Position numbers and translations under genes: made by a program. Source: Collinsella aerofaciens (lineage in GTDB: Bacteria > Actinomycetota > Coriobacteriia > Coriobacteriales > Coriobacteriaceae). Taken from it: a DNA stretch of 41,558 nucleotides. The notes under the pieces are model-generated. The model had not been told where the DNA came from, ran no database searches, and saw only the letters and a program-made list of their open reading frames with translations. The stretch covers positions 1 to 41,558 of the forward strand of contig JAUUSS010000002.1 of NCBI GenBank assembly GCA_030841765.1, read 5' to 3'. How positions within the stretch are numbered: the first letter of the stretch is position 1; each line of letters starts with the position of its first letter. Shown piece by piece: positions 18,257-25,442 of this stretch.

Positions 18257-18309
18257 CAGCGGCACGTCAAAAGACCATACACCTACGGGCGAAGGACCAC
18301 CAAACTGGG

Positions 18310-19476
18310 CTAGGCAGCCGGGCAGATCTTCTTGAAGAGCTCGATGACGTCGTCGAGCGTTGCCTCGCGCGGGTTACCCGGGAAGCAAGCGTCGGCCATG
18401 GCGTCCTTGGCCAGGACCTCGATCTCGTCAGCCTTCATGGCCTCGCAGACGTGCGGGATATTCACGTCGGCGGAAAGCTGCTTGACGGCGGCGATAGCGG
18501 CGTCGGCAGCCTCGGCGGTGCTCATGCCCGTGGTGTCAACGCCCATGGCGACGGCAACCTTGGCCAGGCGCTCGGCGCAAACCGGCTTGTTGAACTCCAT
18601 GGCGATCGGCAGCAGCATGGCGCAAGCGACGCCGTGCGGGGTGTCGTAGTGAGCGGACAGGGTGTGAGCCATGGCGTGGTCGATGCCCAGGCCAACGTTG
18701 GAGAAGCCCATGCCGGCGACATACTGGCCAAGGGCCATGCCCTCGCGGCCGGAGCCGGGCTGGCCGGACTTGGCCTCGGCGACGGAGTCACGCAGGTTCT
18801 CGCTGATCAGCTTAATAGCCTCAAAGTGGAACATGTCGGACAGCTCCCAGGCACCCTTGGTGGTGTAGCCCTCGATGGCGTGGGTCAGAGCGTCCATACC
18901 AGTGGAAGCGGTCAGGCCGGCAGGCATGGAGGCCATCATATCGGGGTCGACGACGGCGACCTCGGGGGCGTCGTTGGTGTCGACGCACACGAACTTGCGG
19001 ACCTTCTCGGGGTCGGTGATGACGTAGTTGATGGTCACCTCGGCAGCGGTACCGGCGGTCGTCGGCACGGCGATGGTGAACACGGCGTGGTTCTTAGTGG
19101 GAGCAACGCCCTCGAGGCTGCGGACATCGGCGAACTCGGGGTTGTTGATGATGATGCCGATGGCCTTGGCGGTGTCCATGGAGGAGCCGCCACCGATGGT
19201 CACGATAGCGTCAGCCTCGGCGGCCTTAAAGGCCTCGACGCCGTCCTTGACGTTCTGGATAGTGGGGTTGGGCTTGATCTCGGAGTAGAGGCTCCAAGCG
19301 ATGCCGGCGGCGTCGAGCTCGTCGGTCACCTTAGCGGTAACGCCAAACTTGACCAGATCGGGGTCGGAGCAGACGAAGATCTTCTTGTAGCCACGACGCT
19401 GGAGCTCGCCGGGGATCTCCTTGATGGCGCCGGAACCATGATAAGAAATGGTATTGAGAACGAAACGATTAGCCAT
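18310..19476 (-). CDS. fucO: iron-containing alcohol dehydrogenase, FucO-like (lactaldehyde/1,2-propanediol oxidoreductase)
   Basis: A group III iron-dependent alcohol dehydrogenase, 388 residues against about 383 for E. coli FucO, to which it is strikingly similar. Shared stretches include KAIGII.NNPEFADVRSLEG, PTTAGTAAEVTINYVITD, KFVCVD, DALTHAIEGY and ALGQYVAGMGFSNVGLG. The NAD-binding loop is GGGSSMDTAKA. Iron ligands D and H lie in DALTHA, then H in DHAMAH and DTPHG. It reduces lactaldehyde to 1,2-propanediol during anaerobic fucose or rhamnose use. No other fucose genes are nearby, so the real substrate may differ. GGGAGG precedes the ATG. Confidence 0.9.
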   Translation of the reverse strand: MANRFVLNTISYHGSGAIKEIPGELQRRGYKKIFVCSDPDLVKFGVTAKVTDELDAAGIAWSLYSEIKPNPTIQNVKDGVEAFKAAEADAIVTIGGGSSMDTAKAIGIIINNPEFADVRSLEGVAPTKNHAVFTIAVPTTAGTAAEVTINYVITDPEKVRKFVCVDTNDAPEVAVVDPDMMASMPAGLTASTGMDALTHAIEGYTTKGAWELSDMFHFEAIKLISENLRDSVAEAKSGQPGSGREGMALGQYVAGMGFSNVGLGIDHAMAHTLSAHYDTPHGVACAMLLPIAMEFNKPVCAERLAKVAVAMGVDTTGMSTAEAADAAIAAVKQLSADVNIPHVCEAMKADEIEVLAKDAMADACFPGNPREATLDDVIELFKKICPAA

Positions 19477-19575
19477 TGATAGCCTCCCATCGTGTGCGGG
19501 GCACCTATTACGCCCCGCGCTATAAGTTCCATCCTAACGCTTTTGAAACAAAAAACGCGTGAGAACGTCAAAGGT

Positions 19576-19591
19576 GTTAAAGCGTTTCAAC
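19576..19591. promoter_or_regulatory. LacI-family-like operator upstream of fucO
   Basis: GTTAAAGCGTTTCAAC is a near-palindromic 16-mer centred on CG, the typical form of LacI/GalR-family sites. It lies about 100 bp upstream of the fucO ATG. A related half-site, TAACGCTTTTGAAAC, is at about 19535. Confidence 0.45.
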
Positions 19592-19639
19592 AGAATAACG
19601 GAGCCCTAGTTCTTCCCTCCCGACAGCAGCGAAGGCTAG

Positions 19640-19645
19640 ATTATA
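19640..19645 (-). promoter_or_regulatory. possible fucO -10 element
   Basis: A perfect TATAAT on the minus strand, about 165 bp before the fucO ATG. The -35 is poor. The LacI-like site would lie downstream, in the leader. Confidence 0.4.
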
Positions 19646-19711
19646 GGAGCAATCGCCCAAAGAATGCGACCGACTCAGTCTATAAATTGTTTCTGTTTTA
19701 GCAATATATGT

Positions 19712-19740
19712 TTGACAATACGTTTATAAAAAGATACTTT
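19712..19740 (+). promoter_or_regulatory. promoter for the LURP-one-like gene
   Basis: A perfect -35 TTGACA (19712-19717), a 17-base spacer and the -10 TACTTT (19735-19740). It leaves a 5' leader of about 140 bases. Confidence 0.6.
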
Positions 19741-19888
19741 GTAGTGAATAACATGCATGCAGCAAATAACGTCATTCATTTTGTTAGAAATTGCCCATGC
19801 GGTTATTGCAGCTGCATCTACTGCAACGTACGGCGTAATTCTCCGCACGAAGCAGAAGACGGTTCCAATTCGATCGAGGCGATGACAC

Positions 19889-20428
19889 ATGGTGGCTAGT
19901 GGTCCTAAATCGAGCAAGACGGCTACAAACGAATATCGAATCTCAATTGAAGGTAACCCTTATCCGCATACTCTGGCTCTCATCAACCCAGCGGGAGACA
20001 GCCTCAACATCAAAAAACATGGGTTCACGGGTCCACTAGGACAGCTATTGAGTCTTAAATATACCGTTTATGACGATGCAAATGAAAAACTCTTCACTGT
20101 CGTCGACGGTGGTTTTAGCAACATGCCCAGGGTTGCGCTCATCATCGAACACGAGGAAGTTGCGGTGTTTGATTATGGCCTAAACAGACTTGAGATGAAG
20201 TGCATAACGAACATACCGAATTACACAATAAAAGGTAACTTCCTATTTGGAGATTACGATATATTCAGCCAACGGGAAGTGAAACTATCTTCAGTTATCG
20301 TCCTTCAATGTGATAAACAATCGTGCTTTAGCATACAGGTTTTGGATAAAGCCGAATTAGCCGCCGCAATTGGAATACCTACAGCCATTGCCCTTCTTAG
20401 GGCTCGGATTGAAGAGCATCTCGAATAA
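19889..20428 (+). CDS. hypothetical protein, LURP-one/tubby-like fold candidate
   Basis: A 179-residue protein without signal peptide or membrane segment. Alternating short beta-strand-like segments (HTLALINPAGDSLNIKK, KYTVYDDANEKLFTVV, NYTIKGNFLFGDYDIF, CFSIQVLDKAE) ending in a helix (GIPTAIALLRARIEEHLE) recall the LURP-one-related (YxjI) family, a 12-strand barrel around a helix. The similarity is in pattern only, so the assignment is tentative and the function unknown. Its AT content is clearly higher than that of the surrounding genes, suggesting acquisition from elsewhere. GAGG lies 9 bases before the ATG. Confidence 0.6.
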   Translation: MVASGPKSSKTATNEYRISIEGNPYPHTLALINPAGDSLNIKKHGFTGPLGQLLSLKYTVYDDANEKLFTVVDGGFSNMPRVALIIEHEEVAVFDYGLNRLEMKCITNIPNYTIKGNFLFGDYDIFSQREVKLSSVIVLQCDKQSCFSIQVLDKAELAAAIGIPTAIALLRARIEEHLE

Positions 20429-20496
20429 ATCGCAAAAAGCAGTTCGTAACAACATTCAGGAGCTAGATAGTTTTTTTCCTGGCTCCTGGAACCGTA

Positions 20497-20747
20497 TTAC
20501 ATAGTCTGCAAATTGTTCAAACCATGTCCATGATCCGCAATAATGGCGGCATGCTTTTTCATCTCCTGCGTAAACGCTACTTTCAAAAAGGATATCGAAA
20601 CACTATCTAAATTGTTGCAAGACTCATCCAGACTAATAATAGAATAGCTGCTCAGAAAGGCTCTACAAAGCAATAAAGAGGACAGTTCTCCGCCTTGATT
20701 ATCAACTTGATTACTGTCGTCTTATTTTGAATAAAAAGCTCTGACAT
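20497..20747 (-). pseudogene. possible frameshifted small gene in AT-rich islet
   Basis: On the minus strand AAGGGG lies 6 bases before an ATG (20747) that opens MSELFIQNK. The frame closes after 31 residues, but a second frame, open from 20721 to a TAA at 20497-20499, reads about 74 protein-like residues (for example SIISLDESCNNLDSVSISFL and the C-terminal MKKHAAIIADHGHGLNNLQ). A single indel near 20720 would join them into a protein of about 85 residues. No family is recognised. It may be a decayed gene or chance in AT-rich DNA. Confidence 0.3.
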
Positions 20748-20874
20748 ATGTCCATCCCCTTAACTAATAATCATAGCTGGAAAGATGACATTTTTATTCT
20801 ATAGCCTCAAGCAACACGCTTTGCTGACGTCAAATCTTGTCATTACAAACATGCACCTTAGCGCTTAAGACTCC

Positions 20875-20905
20875 AAAAAAAGGGGCGGCCGAGATGGCCG
20901 TCCCC
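20875..20905 (-). terminator. intrinsic terminator of the yoaK-like gene
   Basis: On the minus strand GGGGACGGCC pairs with GGCCGCCCC (one bulged A), followed by T7. Confidence 0.82.
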
Positions 20906-20922
20906 TCCCCAATATTGATCAG

Positions 20923-20951
20923 TGCGGCAAAGGGACAGCCCCTTTGCCGCA
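20923..20951. repeat. perfect short palindrome
   Basis: TGCGGCAAAGGG / CCCTTTGCCGCA with a 5-base loop, directly beyond the yoaK-like stop. A strong hairpin without a T-run. It may be another dispersed repeat or a 3'-end stabiliser. Confidence 0.7.
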
Positions 20952-20956
20952 TTCGG

Positions 20957-21673
20957 TTACTTTCGGCAGCCCTCTTTCCAAGCCTCGGCCGCAACCTTCC
21001 AGCGTAAGCGCAAGTCGCGCTCGCGGTCGATGAACATGATGGCAAACGCGACAAACAGCAGCAAACTCGCCACGACGATGGCGTGCAGCCCCATGCGCTC
21101 AATACACCAGTTGCCCAGCACGGCGCCAAACACAAAGATAAAGATCACGCCAAAGTACAGCAGGCCGTTTTCCAAAAAGCCGCGCCTGTGGGTGATGATG
21201 TAATCGTCCACGTTTTGCAGCGCGTTGCGCAAGTTGCCGATGCACATGGTCGTAGCGATGCCGTGACCGTGGATCTTGCGGAAGCTCTCGACCTGCATGC
21301 CGCAGGCAAATGAGGTGAGGCAGTTGGCGAGCAGGTTGAAATTGCCGCCCGGGATAAAGCTCACGCCCAGCAAGATGACGGCTTCAAAGAACACCGTCAC
21401 CTGACGCCAGTGGATCACACTGCCAAACCGCTCGTGTACCAGGTCGGCAAGCATAATACCCACGGCAAACGACACCACAGGGAAGAAGTAGCGCCCCGCA
21501 AGTGCCCAGTTGCCCTCCGAGATGCTCACGCCCACGAGCAAGATGTTGCCCGTCTGCGCGTTGGCGAAAACATGGTCGCGCCCAATGTACGAATACACGT
21601 CCATAAAGCCACCGGCGAGCGCCAAGATGATGCCCAGCTCAATAGACTCCGATATCTGTTTGGCACGCTGCAT
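20957..21673 (-). CDS. YoaK/DUF1275-family membrane protein
   Basis: A 238-residue polytopic membrane protein of the YoaK (DUF1275) family, function unknown, with about six to seven membrane segments. Family features are the N-terminal ALAGGFMDVYSYIGRDHVFANAQTGN (the G-D-Y and QTGN signature), FACGMQVESF and the middle TTMCIGNLRNA. The frame is open further upstream, but the ATG at 21673 has AAGGAGG 10 bases before it and gives the usual family length. It is divergent from ygiQ; two intrinsic hairpins lie past its stop. Confidence 0.9.
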   Translation of the reverse strand: MQRAKQISESIELGIILALAGGFMDVYSYIGRDHVFANAQTGNILLVGVSISEGNWALAGRYFFPVVSFAVGIMLADLVHERFGSVIHWRQVTVFFEAVILLGVSFIPGGNFNLLANCLTSFACGMQVESFRKIHGHGIATTMCIGNLRNALQNVDDYIITHRRGFLENGLLYFGVIFIFVFGAVLGNWCIERMGLHAIVVASLLLFVAFAIMFIDRERDLRLRWKVAAEAWKEGCRK

Positions 21674-21854
21674 CGTCGTGCATCCTCCTTGTTGACGACT
21701 CTCTCGTGCGTTGGCGGAAACATAGCCGCCGTTCATACTGTAACCCATTGACAACATGGCGTGCGCGCGAGACGGCCCCTTCGACACGGGGATACACAGT
21801 CTGGAAACAAACGGCACCCGCATCGACACGCCGATCCGCCAGCCCATGTACTCC

Positions 21855-21895
21855 ACCAGTCTTTTTAGCCCCGTCCCAAAAAGACTGGTTACAAT
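21855..21895. promoter_or_regulatory. perfect inverted repeat next to a -10-like TACAAT upstream of ygiQ
   Basis: ACCAGTCTTTTT (21855-21866) pairs perfectly with AAAAAGACTGGT (21878-21889) around an 11-base loop. TACAAT (21890-21895) follows immediately and the ygiQ start is 31 bp further on. An operator or a bidirectional hairpin is possible. Confidence 0.55.
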
Positions 21896-21926
21896 TACGT
21901 GCAGCATACAAACACCGGGAGGGATC

Positions 21927-24074
21927 GTGGCAAAAAAGCCTCAGCACGCTCAGAACAACCAGCGCAGTCAGCAGGGCAAACAGGGCCAGCAGCAAAAGCG
22001 CAGCGGTAAGGCGCAGGCCACGGTCGCCCGCACCAAGCATTCCCAAGCGACGCCCACCCGTCCCTGGCGCCCGGGCCGCGATAAGTTCCTCCCCGTCAGC
22101 CGCGCCGACATGGATGCGCGCGGCTGGGACCAGTGCGACTTTGTCTACATCTGCGGCGACGCCTACGTGGACCACCCCAGCTTTGGCATGGCCATCGTCA
22201 GCCGCGTACTCGACGCGCACGGCTACAAAGTGGGCATCATCTGCCAGCCCGACTGGACCGACCCCGCCAGCATCACCGTGCTCGGCGAGCCGCGCCTGGG
22301 CTTTCTCGTCAGTGCCGGCAACATGGACTCCATGGTCAACCACTATTCGGTGACCAAGCACCGCCGCCACACCGACGCCTATACCCCCGGTGGCGAGGAG
22401 GGGCACCGCCCCAATCGTGCCGTCACGGTCTACGGCAACCTCATCCGCCAGACGTTCAAGGACGCTCCCATCATCATCGGCGGTATCGAGGCAAGCCTGC
22501 GCCGCCTGGCCCACTACGACTACTGGCAGGACAAGCTCAAGCGCTCGGTGCTGCTCGACTCGAGCGCCGACATCCTCATCTACGGCATGGGCGAGCACGC
22601 GGTTGTCGAGATCGCCGACGCGCTCGACGCGGGGCTGCCCGTCGATCAGATCACCTATATCAACGGCACCGTCTACCGCACGGGTTCGCTTGACGAGGTC
22701 TACGACTACGACCTGCTGCCCAGCTGGAACGACCTTGCCGCCGACAAGCTCAACTACGCACGCAGCTTTAATGTGCAGCAGCAGAATATGGACCCCATCA
22801 CCGGACATCGCCTGGTAGAGCCCTATCCCAACAACGTCTATGTGGTGCAGAACCCGCCATCGGCGACGCTCACCACCGACGAGATGGACGAGGTGGCCGA
22901 ACTCCCCTACGCACGCGATTGGCATCCCGACTACGACGCGGCGGGCGGTGTGCCGGCCTTTGCCGAGATCAAGTTTTCCATTAGCTCCAACCGCGGCTGT
23001 TTTGGCGAGTGCTCGTTTTGCGCCCTCACCTTCCACCAGGGTCGCGTGCTGCAGATGCGCAGCCACGACTCGATCATACGCGAAGCCGAGCTGCTCACGC
23101 GCGATCCTGAGTTTAAGGGCTATATCAACGACGTGGGCGGACCGACGGCAAACTTTAGCCGCCCTGCCTGCGACAAGCAGCTCAAGCATGGCGTGTGCAA
23201 GAACAAGCGCTGCCTGTGGCCGAGCGTATGCAAGAACATGGTGGTCGACGAGAGCGGCTATACGCAGTTGCTGCGCGACCTGCGCCAGCTGCCGGGCGTC
23301 AAGAAGGTCTTCGTCCGCAGCGGCATCCGCTTTGACTACACCATGGCCGATGCCTCGGACGAGTTTTTGCGCGAGCTGCTGGAGCACCATGTCTCGGGCC
23401 AGCTGCGCGTGGCACCCGAGCACGTGAGCGACGCGGTGTTGTCCGTGATGGGCAAGCCGAGCCGAGCCGTCTACGACGCGTTCTGCCGTAAATTTGAACG
23501 CCTGAACCGCGAATACGGACTCAAGCAGTACGTAGTGCCGTACCTAATCTCGAGCCATCCCGGCTCAACGATGAAGGAAGCCGTGGACCTTGCCGAAGCC
23601 GTGCGCGACATGGGCTACATGCCCGAGCAGGTGCAGGACTTCTACCCCACCCCGTCCACCATGTCAACCTGCATGTACTACACCGGCGTGGACCCACGTA
23701 CCATGCAGCCGATCTACGTGGCACGCGACCCGCACGAGAAGGCCATGCAGCGTGCGCTCATCCAATACCGCAAGCCCGAGAACTACAAGCTCGTGCGCGA
23801 GGCGCTGGAAAAAGCCGGGCGTCGTGACCTGATCGGCTACACCAAGCATTGCCTGATCCGTCCCGTGCCGCCGCGACCGGGCGAGACGTCTGCTGGCGGC
23901 GGACATGGCGCCGGCAATAAGGGCGGCAAGGCCCACGGTGGCGCTGGCGGCGCCGGCAAGGGGCCTAAGGGCAGCAAGGGTCACGGCGGCATGTCGCGCG
24001 CGCAGAACACTGCCGGCCGCAACCGCGCGGCCCAGGGACGGCAGGGCGCCAACGGAGGCGGCAGGCGCAACTAA
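21927..24074 (+). CDS. YgiQ-family radical SAM protein
   Basis: About 715 residues, matching the YgiQ family of radical SAM enzymes (reaction unknown). The cluster motif CFGECSFC lies at about residues 357-364, after an N-terminal B12-binding-like/UPF0313 region (YICGDAYVDHPSFGMAIVSRVL). Later hallmarks are FVRSGIRFDY, LRVAPEHVSD and QVQDFYPTP. The GTG at 21927 is chosen because GGGAGGG lies just before it and it yields MAKKPQ; upstream codons in the same frame overlap the divergent promoter region. The last roughly 60 residues are a Gly/Lys/Arg-rich tail (GGHGAGNKGGKAHGG), probably disordered and perhaps nucleic-acid binding. Its stop overlaps that of the convergent CPBP gene. Confidence 0.93.
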   Translation: MAKKPQHAQNNQRSQQGKQGQQQKRSGKAQATVARTKHSQATPTRPWRPGRDKFLPVSRADMDARGWDQCDFVYICGDAYVDHPSFGMAIVSRVLDAHGYKVGIICQPDWTDPASITVLGEPRLGFLVSAGNMDSMVNHYSVTKHRRHTDAYTPGGEEGHRPNRAVTVYGNLIRQTFKDAPIIIGGIEASLRRLAHYDYWQDKLKRSVLLDSSADILIYGMGEHAVVEIADALDAGLPVDQITYINGTVYRTGSLDEVYDYDLLPSWNDLAADKLNYARSFNVQQQNMDPITGHRLVEPYPNNVYVVQNPPSATLTTDEMDEVAELPYARDWHPDYDAAGGVPAFAEIKFSISSNRGCFGECSFCALTFHQGRVLQMRSHDSIIREAELLTRDPEFKGYINDVGGPTANFSRPACDKQLKHGVCKNKRCLWPSVCKNMVVDESGYTQLLRDLRQLPGVKKVFVRSGIRFDYTMADASDEFLRELLEHHVSGQLRVAPEHVSDAVLSVMGKPSRAVYDAFCRKFERLNREYGLKQYVVPYLISSHPGSTMKEAVDLAEAVRDMGYMPEQVQDFYPTPSTMSTCMYYTGVDPRTMQPIYVARDPHEKAMQRALIQYRKPENYKLVREALEKAGRRDLIGYTKHCLIRPVPPRPGETSAGGGHGAGNKGGKAHGGAGGAGKGPKGSKGHGGMSRAQNTAGRNRAAQGRQGANGGGRRN

Positions 24075-24982
24075 GGCAGCGGTGCCGTCGCTATGTCCGT
24101 CTCGCATGCGTGGCGCAGTGAGCGCATCGCCTCCACGAGGATGATGCCGGCGATGGCAACCGTGACCGCCACGTCGAGCGGCGTGTTCACAAACCAGAGC
24201 ATCGTCATGAGATACGACCCGGCATTAAAGGCAAAGTGCAGCAGAATCGTGTAGCAGAGCTTTCCGGTGGTCACGAGTACCCAGCCAAAGATGAGGCCGG
24301 CGGCACCCGCATAGCAGCCCTGTACCCAATTCATGTGCATAAAGCCGAAGATTGCCGCCTGCAGCACAATCGCCGCGGCGACGCCCCAGGTACTCGGGGC
24401 CGCCCAGGGCACTATGGCGCCGTCCTGCGCGTTCGCGCGGCGCCGGCGCTTCCAGAGCGAACGGCACTGTGGATTAAACGCACGCAGCGAAAACTCAAAG
24501 ATGATGCCGCGCACCAGGAGCTCTTCGCAAAACGGAGCGCCGAGCACTGTGGTCAAGACCGCAAGAAGGCTGGTATCGCCCATGCCCGTCTCCTCGACGA
24601 GATCGCTATAGTCTGCCGCGACCTCGGGCAGCAGCGACAGTACGCCGTCGCATAGGTAGCTAATGACCACCTGCATGGATAGGCCGATCACAACAATGCA
24701 GACAATGCGCTTCCATGCCGCGCCTGCTCCCCCGCCGAGTGGGCGTTCGCCTTGCCGGCGCGCCATGAAGGAGCGGGGCCACAGATAACGCCACCACAGC
24801 AGCGCCATCAAAAATGACGCCGTCTGAGCGACAGCCTGAAACCATTGGATATCGAGATTGTCGACCGGGAAACCTGTCAGCGCCGACACGATGTCCAACG
24901 CGGAGAACAAAACCATGCTCAGGGCAATATCGGCAGCGACGACGCCAAAACAGGCAAGCGCCCAAATCATCGCATTGAGCAT
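24071..24982 (-). CDS. CPBP-family intramembrane metalloprotease
   Basis: A 303-residue membrane protein with about eight hydrophobic segments and the CPBP (Abi/CAAX) motifs: PFCEELLVRG (E153, E154, R158), then FGFMHMN (H216, N218), and a later LHFAFNAG. These form the glutamate/histidine active site of prenyl-protein-protease-like enzymes; in bacteria they serve in bacteriocin immunity, regulated proteolysis or unknown roles. GGAGG is 5 bases before the ATG at 24982. It is 23 bp downstream of the antitoxin gene on the same strand, and its stop codon overlaps that of ygiQ. Confidence 0.9.
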   Translation of the reverse strand: MLNAMIWALACFGVVAADIALSMVLFSALDIVSALTGFPVDNLDIQWFQAVAQTASFLMALLWWRYLWPRSFMARRQGERPLGGGAGAAWKRIVCIVVIGLSMQVVISYLCDGVLSLLPEVAADYSDLVEETGMGDTSLLAVLTTVLGAPFCEELLVRGIIFEFSLRAFNPQCRSLWKRRRRANAQDGAIVPWAAPSTWGVAAAIVLQAAIFGFMHMNWVQGCYAGAAGLIFGWVLVTTGKLCYTILLHFAFNAGSYLMTMLWFVNTPLDVAVTVAIAGIILVEAMRSLRHACETDIATAPLP

Positions 24983-25005
24983 GCCAACCTCCTCCCGACG
25001 ACTAG

Positions 25006-25227
25006 TCATTGGGGACGTTCTTCAACGACTAGCTGTTGGGGGCACTCTTTGCCAAAGGCCCCGTTGGGCGAGATGTCAAACGGAAAGGTGCCGCAGCGAT
25101 TGAACGCGGCGATAAACATGCGGATGGCGTTGGACGGCGTGGTGCCCACGAGCTGGGTTGCCGCCGCGAAGGCTGCCTTCTCCTCGGGCAAGACCTTCGC
25201 GACTACGGGGGTCATGTGTTCTGCCAT
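25006..25227 (-). CDS. RelB/DinJ-family antitoxin, orphan
   Basis: A 73-residue protein with the RelB/DinJ pattern: a short N-terminal strand (MTPVVAKVLPEEKAAF), the helix LVGTTPSNAIRMFIAAFN (compare GLNMSTAINMFL in DinJ) and the TFPFDISP tail. Such proteins neutralise RelE/YafQ RNases and repress their own operon. The ATG at 25227 has AAGGAA 5 bases upstream. No toxin gene follows; the next gene on the strand is the CPBP protease, so the antitoxin is an orphan or has an unrecognised partner. A repeat array lies 115 bp upstream. Confidence 0.82.
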   Translation of the reverse strand: MAEHMTPVVAKVLPEEKAAFAAATQLVGTTPSNAIRMFIAAFNRCGTFPFDISPNGAFGKECPQQLVVEERPQ

Positions 25228-25341
25228 GGCGCTTCCTTTTTGAAACGACGGTGGTGCGGATAGATGCGGGCCACGCGGCTGGGCGACGGGCTGTGAAGGC
25301 AACCCGATTGACCCGCATCTGGAGTTTGTTTCTGCGGCGTT

Positions 25342-25370
25342 GGTATTACTTGGTATTCCTAAGTATTACC
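25342..25370. promoter_or_regulatory. 10-bp-period repeat array upstream of the antitoxin
   Basis: GGTATTACTT, GGTATTCCTA and AGTATTACC are three repeats in register with one DNA turn. The outer pair also forms an inverted repeat (GGTATTACTT / AAGTATTACC). This is what a ribbon-helix-helix repressor such as RelB would bind. Confidence 0.5.
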
Positions 25371-25392
25371 CCGCAGATAGAATACCACACCA

Positions 25393-25422
25393 GACCCCAT
25401 GGGGACGGAGGAAAACGAATCA
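25393..25422. repeat. single family 2 repeat unit
   Basis: GACCCCATGGGGACGGAGGA and following bases match the repeat unit seen as inverted pairs at 12361 and 31749. Confidence 0.7.
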
Positions 25423-25442
25423 TTTTGTTGCTGAGTTAGTTT

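Larger units (their letters stand above)
19477..19888. other. intergenic region: fucO leader and LURP-one-like gene promoter
   Basis: It holds the fucO promoter and operator candidates (19576-19645) and, on the plus strand, a promoter at 19712-19740. Base composition turns AT-rich after about 19680. Confidence 0.5.
20429..20956. other. AT-rich region between the LURP-one-like gene and yoaK-like gene
   Basis: Apart from the broken minus-strand frame (20497-20747) it holds an imperfect hairpin at 20454-20487 (CAGGAGC / GCTCCTG), the terminator at 20875-20905 and a palindrome at 20923-20951. No other gene is seen. Confidence 0.5.

Noticed and set aside
17765..18313. Several small open frames in element A
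   Set aside because: They follow the repeat blocks on both strands, have no ribosome sites and recur in element B because of DNA identity.
19708..19899. 63-codon Cys-rich frame before the LURP-one-like gene
   Set aside because: The best promoter (-35 at 19712) lies inside its first codons, so the transcript would not contain its start; no ribosome site.
21639..23423. 594-codon minus-strand frame opposite ygiQ
   Set aside because: It conflicts with the radical SAM gene and overlaps the yoaK-like start; no motifs.
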